64,000 bases of DNA from JAXGZG01 sp040771825 (GCA_040771825.1 JAXGZG010000001.1:434001-498000), one strand, 5' to 3'; shown: positions 27,220 to 36,624, numbered from the stretch's first letter. Numbers and translations are program-made. Notes: generated by a model from the letters alone, not told the origin.

Positions 27220-27280
27220 ATAATCAGACCTGCATTGAGGCTTGGTAACCGAGTCGGTCACAAGCAGCCCCATTGGCAGT

Positions 27281-27481
27281 CTACCGTTGAACTTGGTATC
27301 CCGCCTTCTCCACGGCGCTAGCAAGTTCCTCATAGCTTGCCGTGCCCTTTACCACGGCTTCATTCCTCTCGAGGCTTACGTTGACATCTTCCACGCCGCC
27401 CACCCGCTTGAGCGCTCTCTCCACGGCGGTCCGACAGCCGTTGCATGACATACCTTGGATTCTCAGTGTGATCTCAGACAT
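27281..27481 (-). CDS. copZ: Heavy-metal-associated (HMA) domain protein, CopZ-like
   Basis: About 66 residues form a single ferredoxin-like HMA domain. The metal-binding motif is GMSCNGCRTAVE (MxCxxC) near residue 10, followed by GGVEDVNVSLERNEAVV and a C-terminal KAGY turn, as in copper chaperones. The frame opens at 27541, but ATG 27481, preceded by GGGGGG, matches the family start. There is no copper ATPase (CopA) or CsoR in the window, so the partner is elsewhere. Confidence 0.85.
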   Translation of the reverse strand: MSEITLRIQGMSCNGCRTAVERALKRVGGVEDVNVSLERNEAVVKGTASYEELASAVEKAGYQVQR

Positions 27482-27580
27482 CTCAATCCCCCCCATAAAC
27501 GGTCCTAGCGCGTCTTGATGCCTTGGCCTTGCTTCTCCCAAAGACCGCGCCCTTCGGTTAAGCTGACCTGTTCCGCGCCA

Positions 27581-29515
27581 CTAGCCCGCTCTTCCACCGC
27601 CACCGCCTCCACCTCCGCCGCCTCCGCCGGAAAATCCGCCTCCGTGGCCTCCTCCAGAACTGGGACGATAGTTCACCGCGGCGCTCACCGAAGCGTGCAG
27701 CGACTCGGTTATACTGCTCATTGCGTCAAAAGCGGTGACTTTGCCGCCCTGCGCCATGTGCATCCAAGCCCATCCGTAGTGCATCCCTACGCCTGGGCGC
27801 GTTATCTCAGGGTAGACCACCTTCAGTTGGTCTATGACCTGCTTGGCTACACCGAGCACCACTGCATAGACCAAGTAGTGTTCCCAGATGACGAGGCTTG
27901 GTACTGAGGCACGATCCAAGGAGGAGAAGTGCAGCAAGAACCTGCGAAACGCCTGCCACATAGACAACTGGGTGCTTCCTTCTTGGCTGCGCCGTCTCAG
28001 AGAAGCGCCTGCCACAATTAGAATGATCCCGCCCAGGGATGCCAGCAGCCCTAAGATGTTCCTGGCGAACACGGTGATGGCCATGCCCGCCATTAAGAGG
28101 AACACCCCCAAGACGATCTCAAACACACGAAACCTCTCGGTGTCGTGGTCGAAGAAACGGTACACCGTCTTAGAACTGGCAACCAGCCCTCTAAACTGGC
28201 TGAGGAAACTCTGAACTATCGTCGGGGACGATTTTGCAAAGGCCTGTAACCTATGGAGAGGAAAGGAGTCGCTACTGGGCGAGACGACTTTGAACAGGAA
28301 GTCCATGAGCAAGCGCTCGTGCCCGCGCAGCCCACCTTGCCGCGGGTGCCTTGCGGTACCTAACGTGTCGGCGGGTTGTTCAAGTGGCGCCAGTGATGCG
28401 GGTGGAAGTTCTCCAGTTTGTTCGTGCGGTTTGCCGCTGTCCATACGAACTAGCTTCAGCGCATAATCAGTCACCGTTTTGGACCCTAGTAGCCCACCAA
28501 GCACCTTCTCCTCTCTGGTTACCGTTTCAATGGCTAGATAGCCTCTCCTGGCTAGATCCAATATGGTGGCGGATACTTCGTCGGCTCCAACGGTGCCGAA
28601 TCGCCAAAGGCTCCCAAGTTCCGCAGGGCTGTAGTCACCGGGCAGGTCCCGGTAGTAGTCGCCCGCAAACTCAGGCTTGTGTTCTTTGCCCCATCGGAGC
28701 TGCATGATTATGGCTGTCAACACGGCACCCAACAGCAGGAGGGGTGACAGCGTCACCACCGCTAAGTTAAGGGCTCTAGAGCGATTTGCCTGCGCTGCCC
28801 ACCTTTCCTCTTCTTGAAGAATGCCCGGAAGCGCCGTTTCGGAACTACTGCGGGCCGCAAAAGGAACAAGATTCTTGGGGAAAACGACTCTGCCCTCTAG
28901 GAAAGTCTTGGCTGGCAGCCGTGGCAGTGTCCACGCAACTTTCTCAGGTGATTCGATTTTAACCTCGCCTGACAGAGGTCCGTGTCCCCATGCCCTAACT
29001 TCGCCGGAGCTGGCGCCCGAGGGGAGATCAAGCTCGATAGCGATGTTGCTAGAAGGCACTTCCCATTCACTGCCCACGAACTTCCAGTAGAGTTCGGCAA
29101 CATCTTTGTGGACCGTTACGGCGCCTTGGACTCGGTAGGAGATGTCGAAGGTGCGGCTTTCGTCGTCGGCATCAAATCGCCAAGTCACCTCTATCTTATT
29201 TCCTGACTGCCTATAGCTGTAAGTGCCGGGCCCCGACGGGGCCAACTGGTAATCCTCGCCGCCTTCGCTCATCCTGACGTCCGTAATCCCAGATGTCCCT
29301 GCCAGCGACAAGTCTTGAATCACCCAAGTGAAACTGCCACTAAAGTTGAAAGTCCGTCTTTCCATCACGTCCATGGAGCCGTCGCCGTTGATATGGGCGG
29401 CTATGGAGAGTTGTGATACCTCATAGGACTTGGCTTCCGCCTTGGAGGGCAGGGCAAACACCATCAGGAGAAGCGCCAGGCCAACAAAGATAGCTTTGGT
29501 TCTGTTCTTTGGCAC
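27581..29515 (-). CDS. DUF2207 membrane protein with Gly-rich C-terminus
   Basis: 644 residues. A signal peptide (MPKNRTKAIFVGLALLLMVF, cleavage near AEAKS) leads an extracellular beta-rich DUF2207 domain (about residues 30-230). A membrane segment follows at ~250 (LAVVTLSPLLLLGAVL), then a cytoplasmic region with a winged-helix-like part (SATILDLARRGYLAIE), two further membrane segments near 470-505, and a tail SSGGGHGGGFSGGGG ending in a run of glycine. This arrangement is standard for DUF2207 proteins, which are often encoded beside LemA, as here (40 bases apart). Function is unknown; envelope association is certain from topology. Confidence 0.9.
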   Translation of the reverse strand: MPKNRTKAIFVGLALLLMVFALPSKAEAKSYEVSQLSIAAHINGDGSMDVMERRTFNFSGSFTWVIQDLSLAGTSGITDVRMSEGGEDYQLAPSGPGTYSYRQSGNKIEVTWRFDADDESRTFDISYRVQGAVTVHKDVAELYWKFVGSEWEVPSSNIAIELDLPSGASSGEVRAWGHGPLSGEVKIESPEKVAWTLPRLPAKTFLEGRVVFPKNLVPFAARSSSETALPGILQEEERWAAQANRSRALNLAVVTLSPLLLLGAVLTAIIMQLRWGKEHKPEFAGDYYRDLPGDYSPAELGSLWRFGTVGADEVSATILDLARRGYLAIETVTREEKVLGGLLGSKTVTDYALKLVRMDSGKPHEQTGELPPASLAPLEQPADTLGTARHPRQGGLRGHERLLMDFLFKVVSPSSDSFPLHRLQAFAKSSPTIVQSFLSQFRGLVASSKTVYRFFDHDTERFRVFEIVLGVFLLMAGMAITVFARNILGLLASLGGIILIVAGASLRRRSQEGSTQLSMWQAFRRFLLHFSSLDRASVPSLVIWEHYLVYAVVLGVAKQVIDQLKVVYPEITRPGVGMHYGWAWMHMAQGGKVTAFDAMSSITESLHASVSAAVNYRPSSGGGHGGGFSGGGGGGGGGGGGRAG

Positions 29516-29555
29516 TAAGGATTCACCTTCCTCAAGTAAGAACCCAAGCCAGGGC

Positions 29556-30098
29556 TTAGAATTTCACCTTCACTGGACCCCGGGCTTCTTCTTCGATCTC
29601 AAAGTAGGATATGGGGCCAAAGCCGAACATGCCCGCCAGGATATTAGCGGGGAATCGCTGGATAGACTCCATGTATTTCAGCACAGTGTCGTTATAGAAC
29701 TGACGGGAGAAGGCTATCTTGCTTTCGGTGTTCGATAGTTCAGCCTGGAGCTCCCGAAAGTTCTCGCTGGCCCTTAGCATGGGGTAGTTTTCTGCCACCG
29801 CCAGAAGACCTCTGAGGGCTCCTCCCAGAGCATTCTGGGCTTTGACCGCCTCGTCCACGCTTTGAGCTGATGCTACTCTGCTGCGGGCATCTGTCACTCG
29901 CTGGAAAACTTCCTTCTCGTGGGAAGCGTATCCCTTGACGGTCTCCACGAGGTTAGGGATAAGGTCGAACCGGCGCTTGAGCTGGACGTCAATCTGGGAC
30001 CAGGCATTGTGAACTCTCTGCCTTCGCGTGACCAAGGTGTTGTAGGAAACGATGATGTATAATGCCAGCACGGCAACTATGGCGATAACCCACGGCAT
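29556..30098 (-). CDS. lemA: LemA family protein
   Basis: 180 residues. One N-terminal membrane helix (WVIAIVAVLALYIIVSY) is followed by the LemA signature NTLVTRRQRVHNAWSQIDVQLKRRFDLIPNLVETVKGYA and the long helices of the LemA fold. The frame extends to ATG 30113, but that triplet overlaps GGAGGAG; ATG 30098, seven bases after it, is the better start. LemA proteins display a helical domain outside the membrane. Their function is not established. It forms a two-gene unit with DUF2207 and is divergent from the nicotinamidase-like gene. Confidence 0.92.
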   Translation of the reverse strand: MPWVIAIVAVLALYIIVSYNTLVTRRQRVHNAWSQIDVQLKRRFDLIPNLVETVKGYASHEKEVFQRVTDARSRVASAQSVDEAVKAQNALGGALRGLLAVAENYPMLRASENFRELQAELSNTESKIAFSRQFYNDTVLKYMESIQRFPANILAGMFGFGPISYFEIEEEARGPVKVKF

Positions 30099-30288
30099 GT
30101 TGAGCTCCTCCATTCTCGCTGATGGTCTGCGGAATCATTTTCTTCTCTATATTCCCTTATTCGCTGCGTCTGTGTCTATGCTTTGTCCGTCTGGGTTGCA
30201 TTCGCCAGGCGGAAGCCTCAATACTGTACTTGCGGCAGGGAGCCTTTGGGGAACCTATGGACCGCTTAACGAGTTGGGAGGGGTTTCT

Positions 30289-30927
30289 GTGAGCAAAGCG
30301 GGCTTGGTTATCGTTGACGTGCAGAAGGACTTCTGTCAGGGGGGCGCTCTGGCGGTTAAGGAAGGCGACCAGGTTGTACCTGTGCTTAACCGCTGGATCA
30401 GTTCTTTTGTGGCCAGGGGACTCCCGGTAGCCTATACCCAAGATTGGCATCCCAAGGGGCACTGTTCATTTTCGGATCAAGGAGGAGTCTGGCCTGCTCA
30501 CTGCGTGCAAGGGGAGGAGGGTGCTGCCTTTCACCCGGCGCTAGATTGCTCGTGCCTTGACCCGGAAGATGCTCACGGCGGGCACGATCCTCGGCCGGAT
30601 TCTGTGGCGGCTGTGTTCCGGAAGGGTTTCTTACGGGACAAAGAGGCGTACTCGGGATTCGATGGGAGGCTTAATGGCCAAAAGGATGCTCTCACTTTGG
30701 GCCAATGGCTAAGGTCCAACGGAGTGACCAAGATCTATGTTGGCGGCCTGGCCACCGACTATTGTGTGAAAGCCACCTTGCTGGATGGAATCAAATCCGG
30801 GTTCGACGCGGCCCTCATAGAGGACGGCGTCCGTGCCGTCAACGTAAGCCCCAGCGATGGCGAGAGGGCAATCGGCGAGATGGCTAAAGAAGGTGCGGAA
30901 GTCGTTTCTGGACCTGCGCAAGAGTGA
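30289..30927 (+). CDS. pncA: Nicotinamidase-like cysteine hydrolase (isochorismatase superfamily)
   Basis: 212 residues from GTG 30289, with GGGAGGGG six bases upstream. The catalytic triad of the family can be placed: Asp in VIVDVQKDFCQGG, Lys in VFRKGF and Cys in GGLATDYCVKATLLDG. The metal-binding region QDWHPKGHCSF (Asp, His, His) is the nicotinamidase signature and sets it apart from isochorismatases. It would convert nicotinamide to nicotinate for NAD salvage. It stands alone between lemA (divergent) and an amidohydrolase gene. Confidence 0.85.
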   Translation: MSKAGLVIVDVQKDFCQGGALAVKEGDQVVPVLNRWISSFVARGLPVAYTQDWHPKGHCSFSDQGGVWPAHCVQGEEGAAFHPALDCSCLDPEDAHGGHDPRPDSVAAVFRKGFLRDKEAYSGFDGRLNGQKDALTLGQWLRSNGVTKIYVGGLATDYCVKATLLDGIKSGFDAALIEDGVRAVNVSPSDGERAIGEMAKEGAEVVSGPAQE

Positions 30928-31052
30928 ACAAGCGCTTTGGTTGCGTTTGTCTGACCGCTTATATTTGAAGGGAAATTGCCTGCGTTTGTGGAATGTTTCC
31001 TTCTGTCGGATTGTGTTTTTGTTTGCAGGCAGTCCAAAGGGGAGGCACGGCG

Positions 31053-32267
31053 ATGGATGTTAGGGCCCGGCAGTGTTCAGGAGATACTCAGATGTTTCTG
31101 TGCGGTCAGTTGATCGATGGAACGGGCAAGGCCCCTCTGTCAGATCCACAGGTCATCCGCGTAGATGAAGGCAAGATCACCGGGATCGGTCCCGCCAAAG
31201 ACTTCAAGGGCACCTTGGGAGATTGGGTAGACTGGAGCGATTTCACGGTTGTGCCCGGGTACGTCGACGCTCACGATCATTTCCATGTCATGATGGGCGA
31301 TACCGAAGCACAAGGACACCTTCCCGACCAAGAGCAGATATTGACAGGCGTGCGTAACGCTCGGGTCATGCTCCAGGGCGGAATTACCACTGTGCGCGAG
31401 TTGTGTTCGCCTAGGGGCATCGATCGCTTCTTGCGCGCCGCCATCGAAGATGGCCGGATCTTTGGGCCCCGGATTGTGACTTCTGGGGCGGGCATTATGC
31501 GCACAGGCGGCCATTTCTGGTACGTCGGCATGGAAGCCGACGGCCCTCTAGCGTGGCGGGCCGCAGTTCGCCAGCAGGTCAAGAACCGAGTCGATTGCAT
31601 CAAGATTTTCATCACAGGCGGCGTGGCCGACCGGGACTCGGTCCCGCAAAATGTGGACGTGTCCCGTGAGGAAATTGCAGCGGCCATTGAAGAGGCCCAC
31701 AGGCTTCGGCGGAAAGTCTCGGCTCATTTGTATGGCGGCATTGGCGCCGATTGGGCTCTGGACGCGGGATTGGATATTGTGGAGCACGGTGCCTATTTCA
31801 CTGAAGACCAGCTGAAACGCATGTCCGAACTGGGCACCTGGCTAGTCTCGACCGCCGGAGTAATGTCTATGGGAGCGGTGGAGCCCGGAGTGCCAGAGGA
31901 ATTCGCCTTGAAGTTCACGGCCACCGCGAAGAAGTATCCCGAGACCTTGCGCACGGCCCGGGAGTTGGGAGTGAAAGTCGCCCTTGGGACCGATTTGCGC
32001 CACGGGCGGCTAGACGTTGAGATGAAGTGCCTTGTGGAGGCCGGCTACACGCCCCTGGAGGCCATAAAGGCCGCCACTCTCTCAGGCGCGCAGGTGGTGG
32101 GACTCCAGGACGAAGTAGGGTCGATTGAAGTTGGGAAGTTGGCGGATTTAGCTGTTATTGACGGAGATCCTCTTGAAGATATCAAATGTACCGGCAACGT
32201 GAAGTATGTGGTAAAAGGCGGCCAAGTGTACTCTGTGGAAGTTCCTGCTCGTGTAATAAGTCCCTAG
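31053..32267 (+). CDS. Metal-dependent amidohydrolase, prolidase/imidazolonepropionase-like
   Basis: 404 residues from ATG 31053 (GGGGAGG seven bases upstream); the frame itself opens at 30993. Motifs: GYVDAHDHFHVMMGD (HxH), DCIKIFITGGVADRD (carbamylated-Lys position), VSAHLYGG (His ligand), DIVEHGAYF (second His) and ALGTDLRHGR (catalytic Asp), then the PLEAIKAATLSGAQ and GSIEVGKLADLAVI closure. This is the COG1228 group, which includes zinc prolidases (Xaa-Pro/Xaa-Arg dipeptidases). A dipeptidase role would suit the peptide-using context, but the substrate cannot be fixed from sequence. Confidence 0.85.
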   Translation: MDVRARQCSGDTQMFLCGQLIDGTGKAPLSDPQVIRVDEGKITGIGPAKDFKGTLGDWVDWSDFTVVPGYVDAHDHFHVMMGDTEAQGHLPDQEQILTGVRNARVMLQGGITTVRELCSPRGIDRFLRAAIEDGRIFGPRIVTSGAGIMRTGGHFWYVGMEADGPLAWRAAVRQQVKNRVDCIKIFITGGVADRDSVPQNVDVSREEIAAAIEEAHRLRRKVSAHLYGGIGADWALDAGLDIVEHGAYFTEDQLKRMSELGTWLVSTAGVMSMGAVEPGVPEEFALKFTATAKKYPETLRTARELGVKVALGTDLRHGRLDVEMKCLVEAGYTPLEAIKAATLSGAQVVGLQDEVGSIEVGKLADLAVIDGDPLEDIKCTGNVKYVVKGGQVYSVEVPARVISP

Positions 32268-32418
32268 CCGTGATCGTCAGCTGTCGGGCTTCTCAGATGT
32301 CGGATAGTCGTTCTCGTACTTGTGCGGATGCAACCTTGTACACCGAAGGGATATACTTGACAAGGTCGCGAAAGTTTCCCCTCGCATCGTATCGTGATCC
32401 AATAAGGAGGCTTTGATC

Positions 32419-33603
32419 GTGGAGAGCAAACAGTTCCAGGGGCTCTGTTTGGGGGTTCCCAAAGAGATCATGAGCGGTGAGAAGCGTGTAGCCGCCATCC
32501 CCGACACCGTAAAAAAGATGGTTAACAACGGAGCCAAGGTGTTAGTTGAAAAGGGCGCAGGCGAAGGGTATTTTGCTACAGACGACGATTACAGGCAGGC
32601 AGGGGCACAGGTCTTGGACGACCCCAAGGAAGTCTACGCCCAAGCCGATGTCATCCTCAAGGTTAAAGAACCTCAGTTCAACGCAGCCGAGAATCTCCAT
32701 GAAGTTGACATGATGCACCCGGGCCAAGTCCTCATAACGTTTCTGCACCCGGCCGCTCCCCCCAACCATCAGATGGTAAAGGACTTGGCGGCCAAAGGGG
32801 TCGTAAGCATCACACTGGACGGTATTCCTAGGATTTCTAGGGCTCAGTCAATGGACGCCCTAACGTCAATGAGCACTGTAGCAGGTTACAAGAGCGTCAT
32901 TATGGCGGCCAACCGCTTAGCCAAATTCGCGCCCATGATCGGTACCGCGGTGGGCATGATCCCACCTTCAAACGTCCTGGTTATTGGCGCCGGCGTCGCT
33001 GGGCTTCAGGCTATCGCCACTGCCAAGAGACTTGGCGCGGTGGTATATGCTGCCGACATCAGGCCCGATGCCGCCGAGCACGCCAAAAGCCTTGGAGCCA
33101 GAGTGGTTGAGACTGGCGTTCCGGCAGAGGTTGCCATAGGCAAGGGTGGCTATGCCAACCGGCTTCCAGACGATTGGATCATGAAAGAACGCGAAGCTAT
33201 CAGGGAGACGGTGGTGAAATCCGACATAGTGGTCTTGACCGCTCTTGTCCCTGGCAAACTCGCGCCTGTTTTGGTCACTGAGGAAATGGTTAAGAACATG
33301 AAGCGCGGTTCAGCCATTGTGGACGTCGCTATCGACCAGGGCGGCAACTGCGAACTCACAGTAGGCGGCGAGATCATCGAACGCCACGGCGTCAGCATCG
33401 ACGGAACCAAGAACATTCCCGGCATGATGTCTGTGAGTTCTACTTGGATGTTCGCCAACAACGTCTACAACTTGGTTGCGGCATTTTGCAAGGATGGCAA
33501 GTTTGTGGTGGATCTTGGCGACGAGATTATCGCCTCATCTATCGTCACCAAAGACGGAGAACTGCTGCACGCCGGGGCGCGTGAAGCCATGGGCCTCAAA
33601 TAA
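32419..33603 (+). CDS. pntAA: NAD(P) transhydrogenase subunit alpha part 1 (domain I, NAD-binding)
   Basis: About 394 residues. GTG 32419 has AAGGAGG eight bases upstream; TTG 32413 is the alternative. The protein has the AlaDH/PntA fold: VPKEIMSGEKRVAAIPDTV at the N-terminus, LTSMSTVAGYKSVIMAA, the Rossmann motif VLVIGAGVAGLQAIATAKRLGA with acidic residue in AADIRPDA (NAD-binding), and SSTWMFANNVYNLV near the end. It lacks membrane helices, so this is the split three-gene form in which domain I is a separate soluble subunit. It is the first gene of the pnt operon. Confidence 0.93.
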   Translation: MESKQFQGLCLGVPKEIMSGEKRVAAIPDTVKKMVNNGAKVLVEKGAGEGYFATDDDYRQAGAQVLDDPKEVYAQADVILKVKEPQFNAAENLHEVDMMHPGQVLITFLHPAAPPNHQMVKDLAAKGVVSITLDGIPRISRAQSMDALTSMSTVAGYKSVIMAANRLAKFAPMIGTAVGMIPPSNVLVIGAGVAGLQAIATAKRLGAVVYAADIRPDAAEHAKSLGARVVETGVPAEVAIGKGGYANRLPDDWIMKEREAIRETVVKSDIVVLTALVPGKLAPVLVTEEMVKNMKRGSAIVDVAIDQGGNCELTVGGEIIERHGVSIDGTKNIPGMMSVSSTWMFANNVYNLVAAFCKDGKFVVDLGDEIIASSIVTKDGELLHAGAREAMGLK

Positions 33604-33623
33604 CATTGGTTAGGAGTGCCGAA

Positions 33624-33896
33624 ATGGGTGTCGTTTGGCTGTTGATAGTGTTTGCTGTAGCCAGCTGGCTGGGCTACAAGGTCATAAGCGAGGTGCCGCC
33701 GCTTCTTCACACGCCTCTTATGTCGGGCTCTAACGCCATTTCGGGTGTGACGATTCTGGGCTCTTTGGTGTCGACGGCCTTCGCCAGAAGCACAGGAAAC
33801 AAGGTTCTTGGGTTTGTGGCAATCGCTTTAGCGACCATCAACTTGGTTGGGGGTTTTGTGGTCACCGACAGGATGCTTAGGATGTTCAAGAACTAA
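33624..33896 (+). CDS. pntAB: NAD(P) transhydrogenase subunit alpha part 2 (membrane domain)
   Basis: About 90 residues from ATG 33624, with AGGAG seven bases upstream. Three membrane helices are seen: MGVVWLLIVFAVASWLGY, the PLLHTPLMSGSNAISGVTILGSL segment, which is strongly conserved in transhydrogenases, and VLGFVAIALATINLVGGFVV. It contributes the PntA side of the proton-conducting domain II. It lies between domain I and beta-subunit genes with gaps of 20 and 17 bases. Confidence 0.93.
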   Translation: MGVVWLLIVFAVASWLGYKVISEVPPLLHTPLMSGSNAISGVTILGSLVSTAFARSTGNKVLGFVAIALATINLVGGFVVTDRMLRMFKN

Positions 33897-33913
33897 ACGG
33901 GCGGGGTGCAGTC

Positions 33914-36528
33914 GTGGACATTTACGGAGTGATTTCTATTGTACTGGCCGCTCTGGTTCTAGGTGGCCTAAAACTCATGAGCTCACCTAAGACCGCTGTG
34001 GTGGGCAACCGTCTAGGCGCTCTGAGCATGCTGGCTTCAGTAGTGCTGGTGCTTTGGACCAACCGTATCCTTTCTGTGCCGGTGCTGTGGGCGGCCATAC
34101 TGGTGGGCTCGCTTATGGGCGTGATCATGGGCCAGAAGGCGGCCATGATACAGATGCCGCAGATGGTAGCTCTTTTGAACGGATTGGGAGGCGGAGCATC
34201 GGCCCTGGTAGCTTTGGTGGAGATCCTCGAGAAATCCGCCGGCATGGATGCGTTCAGCAGGTTTACAGGCGAGCTAGCCCTTATTGTGGGTGCGGTTACT
34301 TTGAGCGGCAGCCTTATTGCTGCAGGTAAGCTAGATAGACGTCTGACTCAAAGGCCCGTTGTTCTGCCAAACCACATGGCGCTATCTACGGGAAGCCTTC
34401 TGGTGATGGGCGCTCTTTCCGTAGCGAGTCTCTTTGCTGGCGCCGCGGGGCTTAGCGGGATTACTGCGGTAGTCTTGGTCTTGGGATTGGCTTACGGCGT
34501 TCTTTTCGCCATTAGGGTAGGCGGGGCCGACATGCCCGTAACCATTTCCCTTTTGAACTCGCTTTCGGGAATCGCCGGCGCCATATGCGGTTTCACCATC
34601 AGGGAACCGCTACTGATCGCCGTTGGAGCCATCGTTGGGGCTTCGGGATTGATTCTTACCCAGATCATGTGCAGGGCAATGAACAGGTCATTGGCTGATG
34701 TCCTAAGCGGCGCTTCTTCTAAGGGCAAGAAGACGGCACAGCACAAGCATGGGCCTTCTGGCTCGGAAGCCACAAAGGTTCCGCAGGCTGCGGTGGCTCC
34801 GCAGGCTGCCAGTTCCTCGGCTGCAGAGAAGCCTTTGGGAGACATCATGAAAGAGGCCAAGAAGGTCGTCATAGTGCCCGGTTACGGCATGGCTATCGCT
34901 CAGGCCCAATCCAGGGTAAAGGAACTTATGGACGCCTTTTTGGAAAACGGGGCCGAGGTGAAGTTTGCCGTTCACCCTGTAGCCGGGAGAATGCCGGGGC
35001 ACATGAACGTGCTATTGGCCGAAGTTGACGTTCCCTATGGCTCATGTGCGAAATGGACGATATCAACCCCGAGTTCAAGAACACCGATCTTGGAATCATA
35101 GTGGGTGCCTGTGACGTCGTGAATCCGGCCGCCAGTACCGCCGAAGGCACGCCCATATACGGCATGCCCGTTCTCAAGGTTGAAGAGTGCAGGAATGTGA
35201 TTGTGTGCAACCTCGATACCAAGCCCGGCTATTCGGGAGTCGACAATACCTTGTACGAGATGAAGCACGTCCGTCTGGTTCTGGGCAACGCCGCTGAAAC
35301 GGTGAAGGACCTTACAGAGGATTTGAGGAAGGCGGCAGCCCAAGGTGAAAGCCAGTCGCCTGGCGCGGCTCCGGACAGCCTGTCAGAGTCAAAGGCACCG
35401 TCAGATAAGGCTGAGACTTGCCGGAAGCCCTTGGGGCAAATTCTGAAAGAGGCCAAGAGAGTGGTCATAGTGCCCGGTTACGGCATGGCCATCGCTCAGG
35501 CTCAGTCGCAGGTCAAATCTCTCTTGGACACTCTTACCGACAACGGAGCCCAGGTGAAGTTCGCTATCCACCCTGTGGCGGGGAGGATGCCGGGCCACAT
35601 GAACGTGCTTCTGGCTGAAGTGGACGTCCCTTACGAACTCATGTGCCAGATGGACGAGATCAACCCTGAGTTCAAACACACTGACCTGGGTATCGTAGTT
35701 GGAGCTTGCGACGTTGTGAACCCGGCTGCCAACACAGCCGAAGGCACGCCTATATACGGCATGCCAGTCTTGATGGTGGAGGAATGCAAGGACGTAATCG
35801 TCTGCAACCTCGATACCAAGCCCGGCTATTCGGGAGTCGACAATACCTTGTACGAGATGGAGCATGTCCGTCTGGTTCTGGGCAACGCCGCTGAAACGGT
35901 GAAGGACCTTACAGAGGATTTGAGGAAGGCGGCAGCCCAAGGTGAAAGCCAGTCGCCTGGCGCGGCTCCGGACAGCCTGTCAGAGTCAAAGGCACCGTCA
36001 GATAAGGCTGAGACTTGCCGGAAGCCCTTGGGGCAAATTCTGAAAGAGGCCAAGAGAGTGGTCATAGTGCCCGGTTACGGCATGGCCATTGCTCAGGCTC
36101 AGTCGCAGGTCAAATCTCTCCTAGACACTTTTACCGACAACGGAGCCCAGGTGAAGTTCGCTATCCACCCTGTGGCGGGGAGGATGCCCGGCCACATGAA
36201 CGTGCTTCTGGCTGAAGTGGACGTCCCTTACGAACTCATGTGCCAGATGGACGAGATCAACCCTGAGTTCAAACACACTGACCTGGGTATCGTAGTTGGA
36301 GCTTGCGACGTTGTGAACCCGGCTGCCAACACAGCCGAAGGCACGCCCATATACGGCATGCCAGTTTTGACGGTGGAGGAATGCAAGGACGTAATCGTCT
36401 GCAACCTCGATACCAAGCCCGGCTATTCGGGAGTCGACAACACCTTGTACGAGATGGAGCACGTCCGCTTAGTTCTGGGGACTGCAGTCGAGACAGTAAA
36501 AGGGCTGGTAGAGGAACTGAAGAAGTGA
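33914..36528 (+). CDS. pntB: NAD(P) transhydrogenase subunit beta with three domain III copies; 1-bp frameshift
   Basis: GTG 33914 opens a beta subunit whose first ~255 residues are the usual multi-helix domain II (GLGGGASALVALVEIL, LLNSLSGIAGAICGF). After an Ala/Ser/Lys linker come three tandem nucleotide-binding domains III, each with VPGYGMAIAQAQ, HPVAGRMPGHMNVLLAEVDVPY, GACDVVNPAA and PGYSGVDN. They start near 34829, 35425 and 36022. Normal PntB has one (about 460 residues); here the repaired product would be ~870. In the first copy the base after TATG at about 35039 is missing (TATGGCTC versus expected TATGAGCTC), so translation stops at 35101. A second open frame, 35044-36528, carries the rest. 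The break may be a sequencing error. Confidence 0.88.
34829..36528 (+). repeat. Tandem 597-bp coding repeats encoding PntB domain III (three copies)
   Basis: Equivalent Pro codons (start of PLG(D/Q)I) are at 34832, 35428 and 36025. Copy 2 to copy 3 spacing is 597 bases (199 codons). Copy 1 to copy 2 is 596, one short, exactly where the frameshift lies. Copies 2 and 3 are nearly identical at the DNA level. The inter-domain linker between copies 1 and 2 is also nearly identical to that between 2 and 3. The 5' half of copy 1 is more diverged. This is the pattern of unequal recombination extending an older duplication. Confidence 0.93.
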
Positions 36529-36582
36529 AGGTTGGGGAGCCCTCTAGGCCAAGTTTGTAGTAAACATAGAGAATAATGTCAA

Positions 36583-36621
36583 AAAACCTAACGCCCTCTC
36601 GGCAAGAGGGCGTTAGGTTTT
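36583..36621. terminator. Strong bidirectional rho-independent terminator
   Basis: A perfect 17-base stem (AAAACCTAACGCCCTCT, 36583-36599, with its complement at 36605-36621) has a 5-base loop. A-run and T-run flank the stem, so it works on both strands. It separates the pnt operon (+) from the convergent amidohydrolase gene (-), whose stop is four bases away. Confidence 0.93.
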
Positions 36622-36624
36622 CTG

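Noticed and set aside
35025..35050. Programmed ribosomal frameshift in pntB
   Set aside because: There is no slippery heptamer, internal Shine-Dalgarno or downstream structure, and the equivalent sites in copies 2 and 3 are in frame.
35044..36528. Separate gene for a two-and-a-half-domain NADP-binding protein
   Set aside because: The frame starts in the middle of domain III copy 1 without a ribosome binding site. One missing base joins it to the upstream frame, and repeat spacing shows the base was lost.
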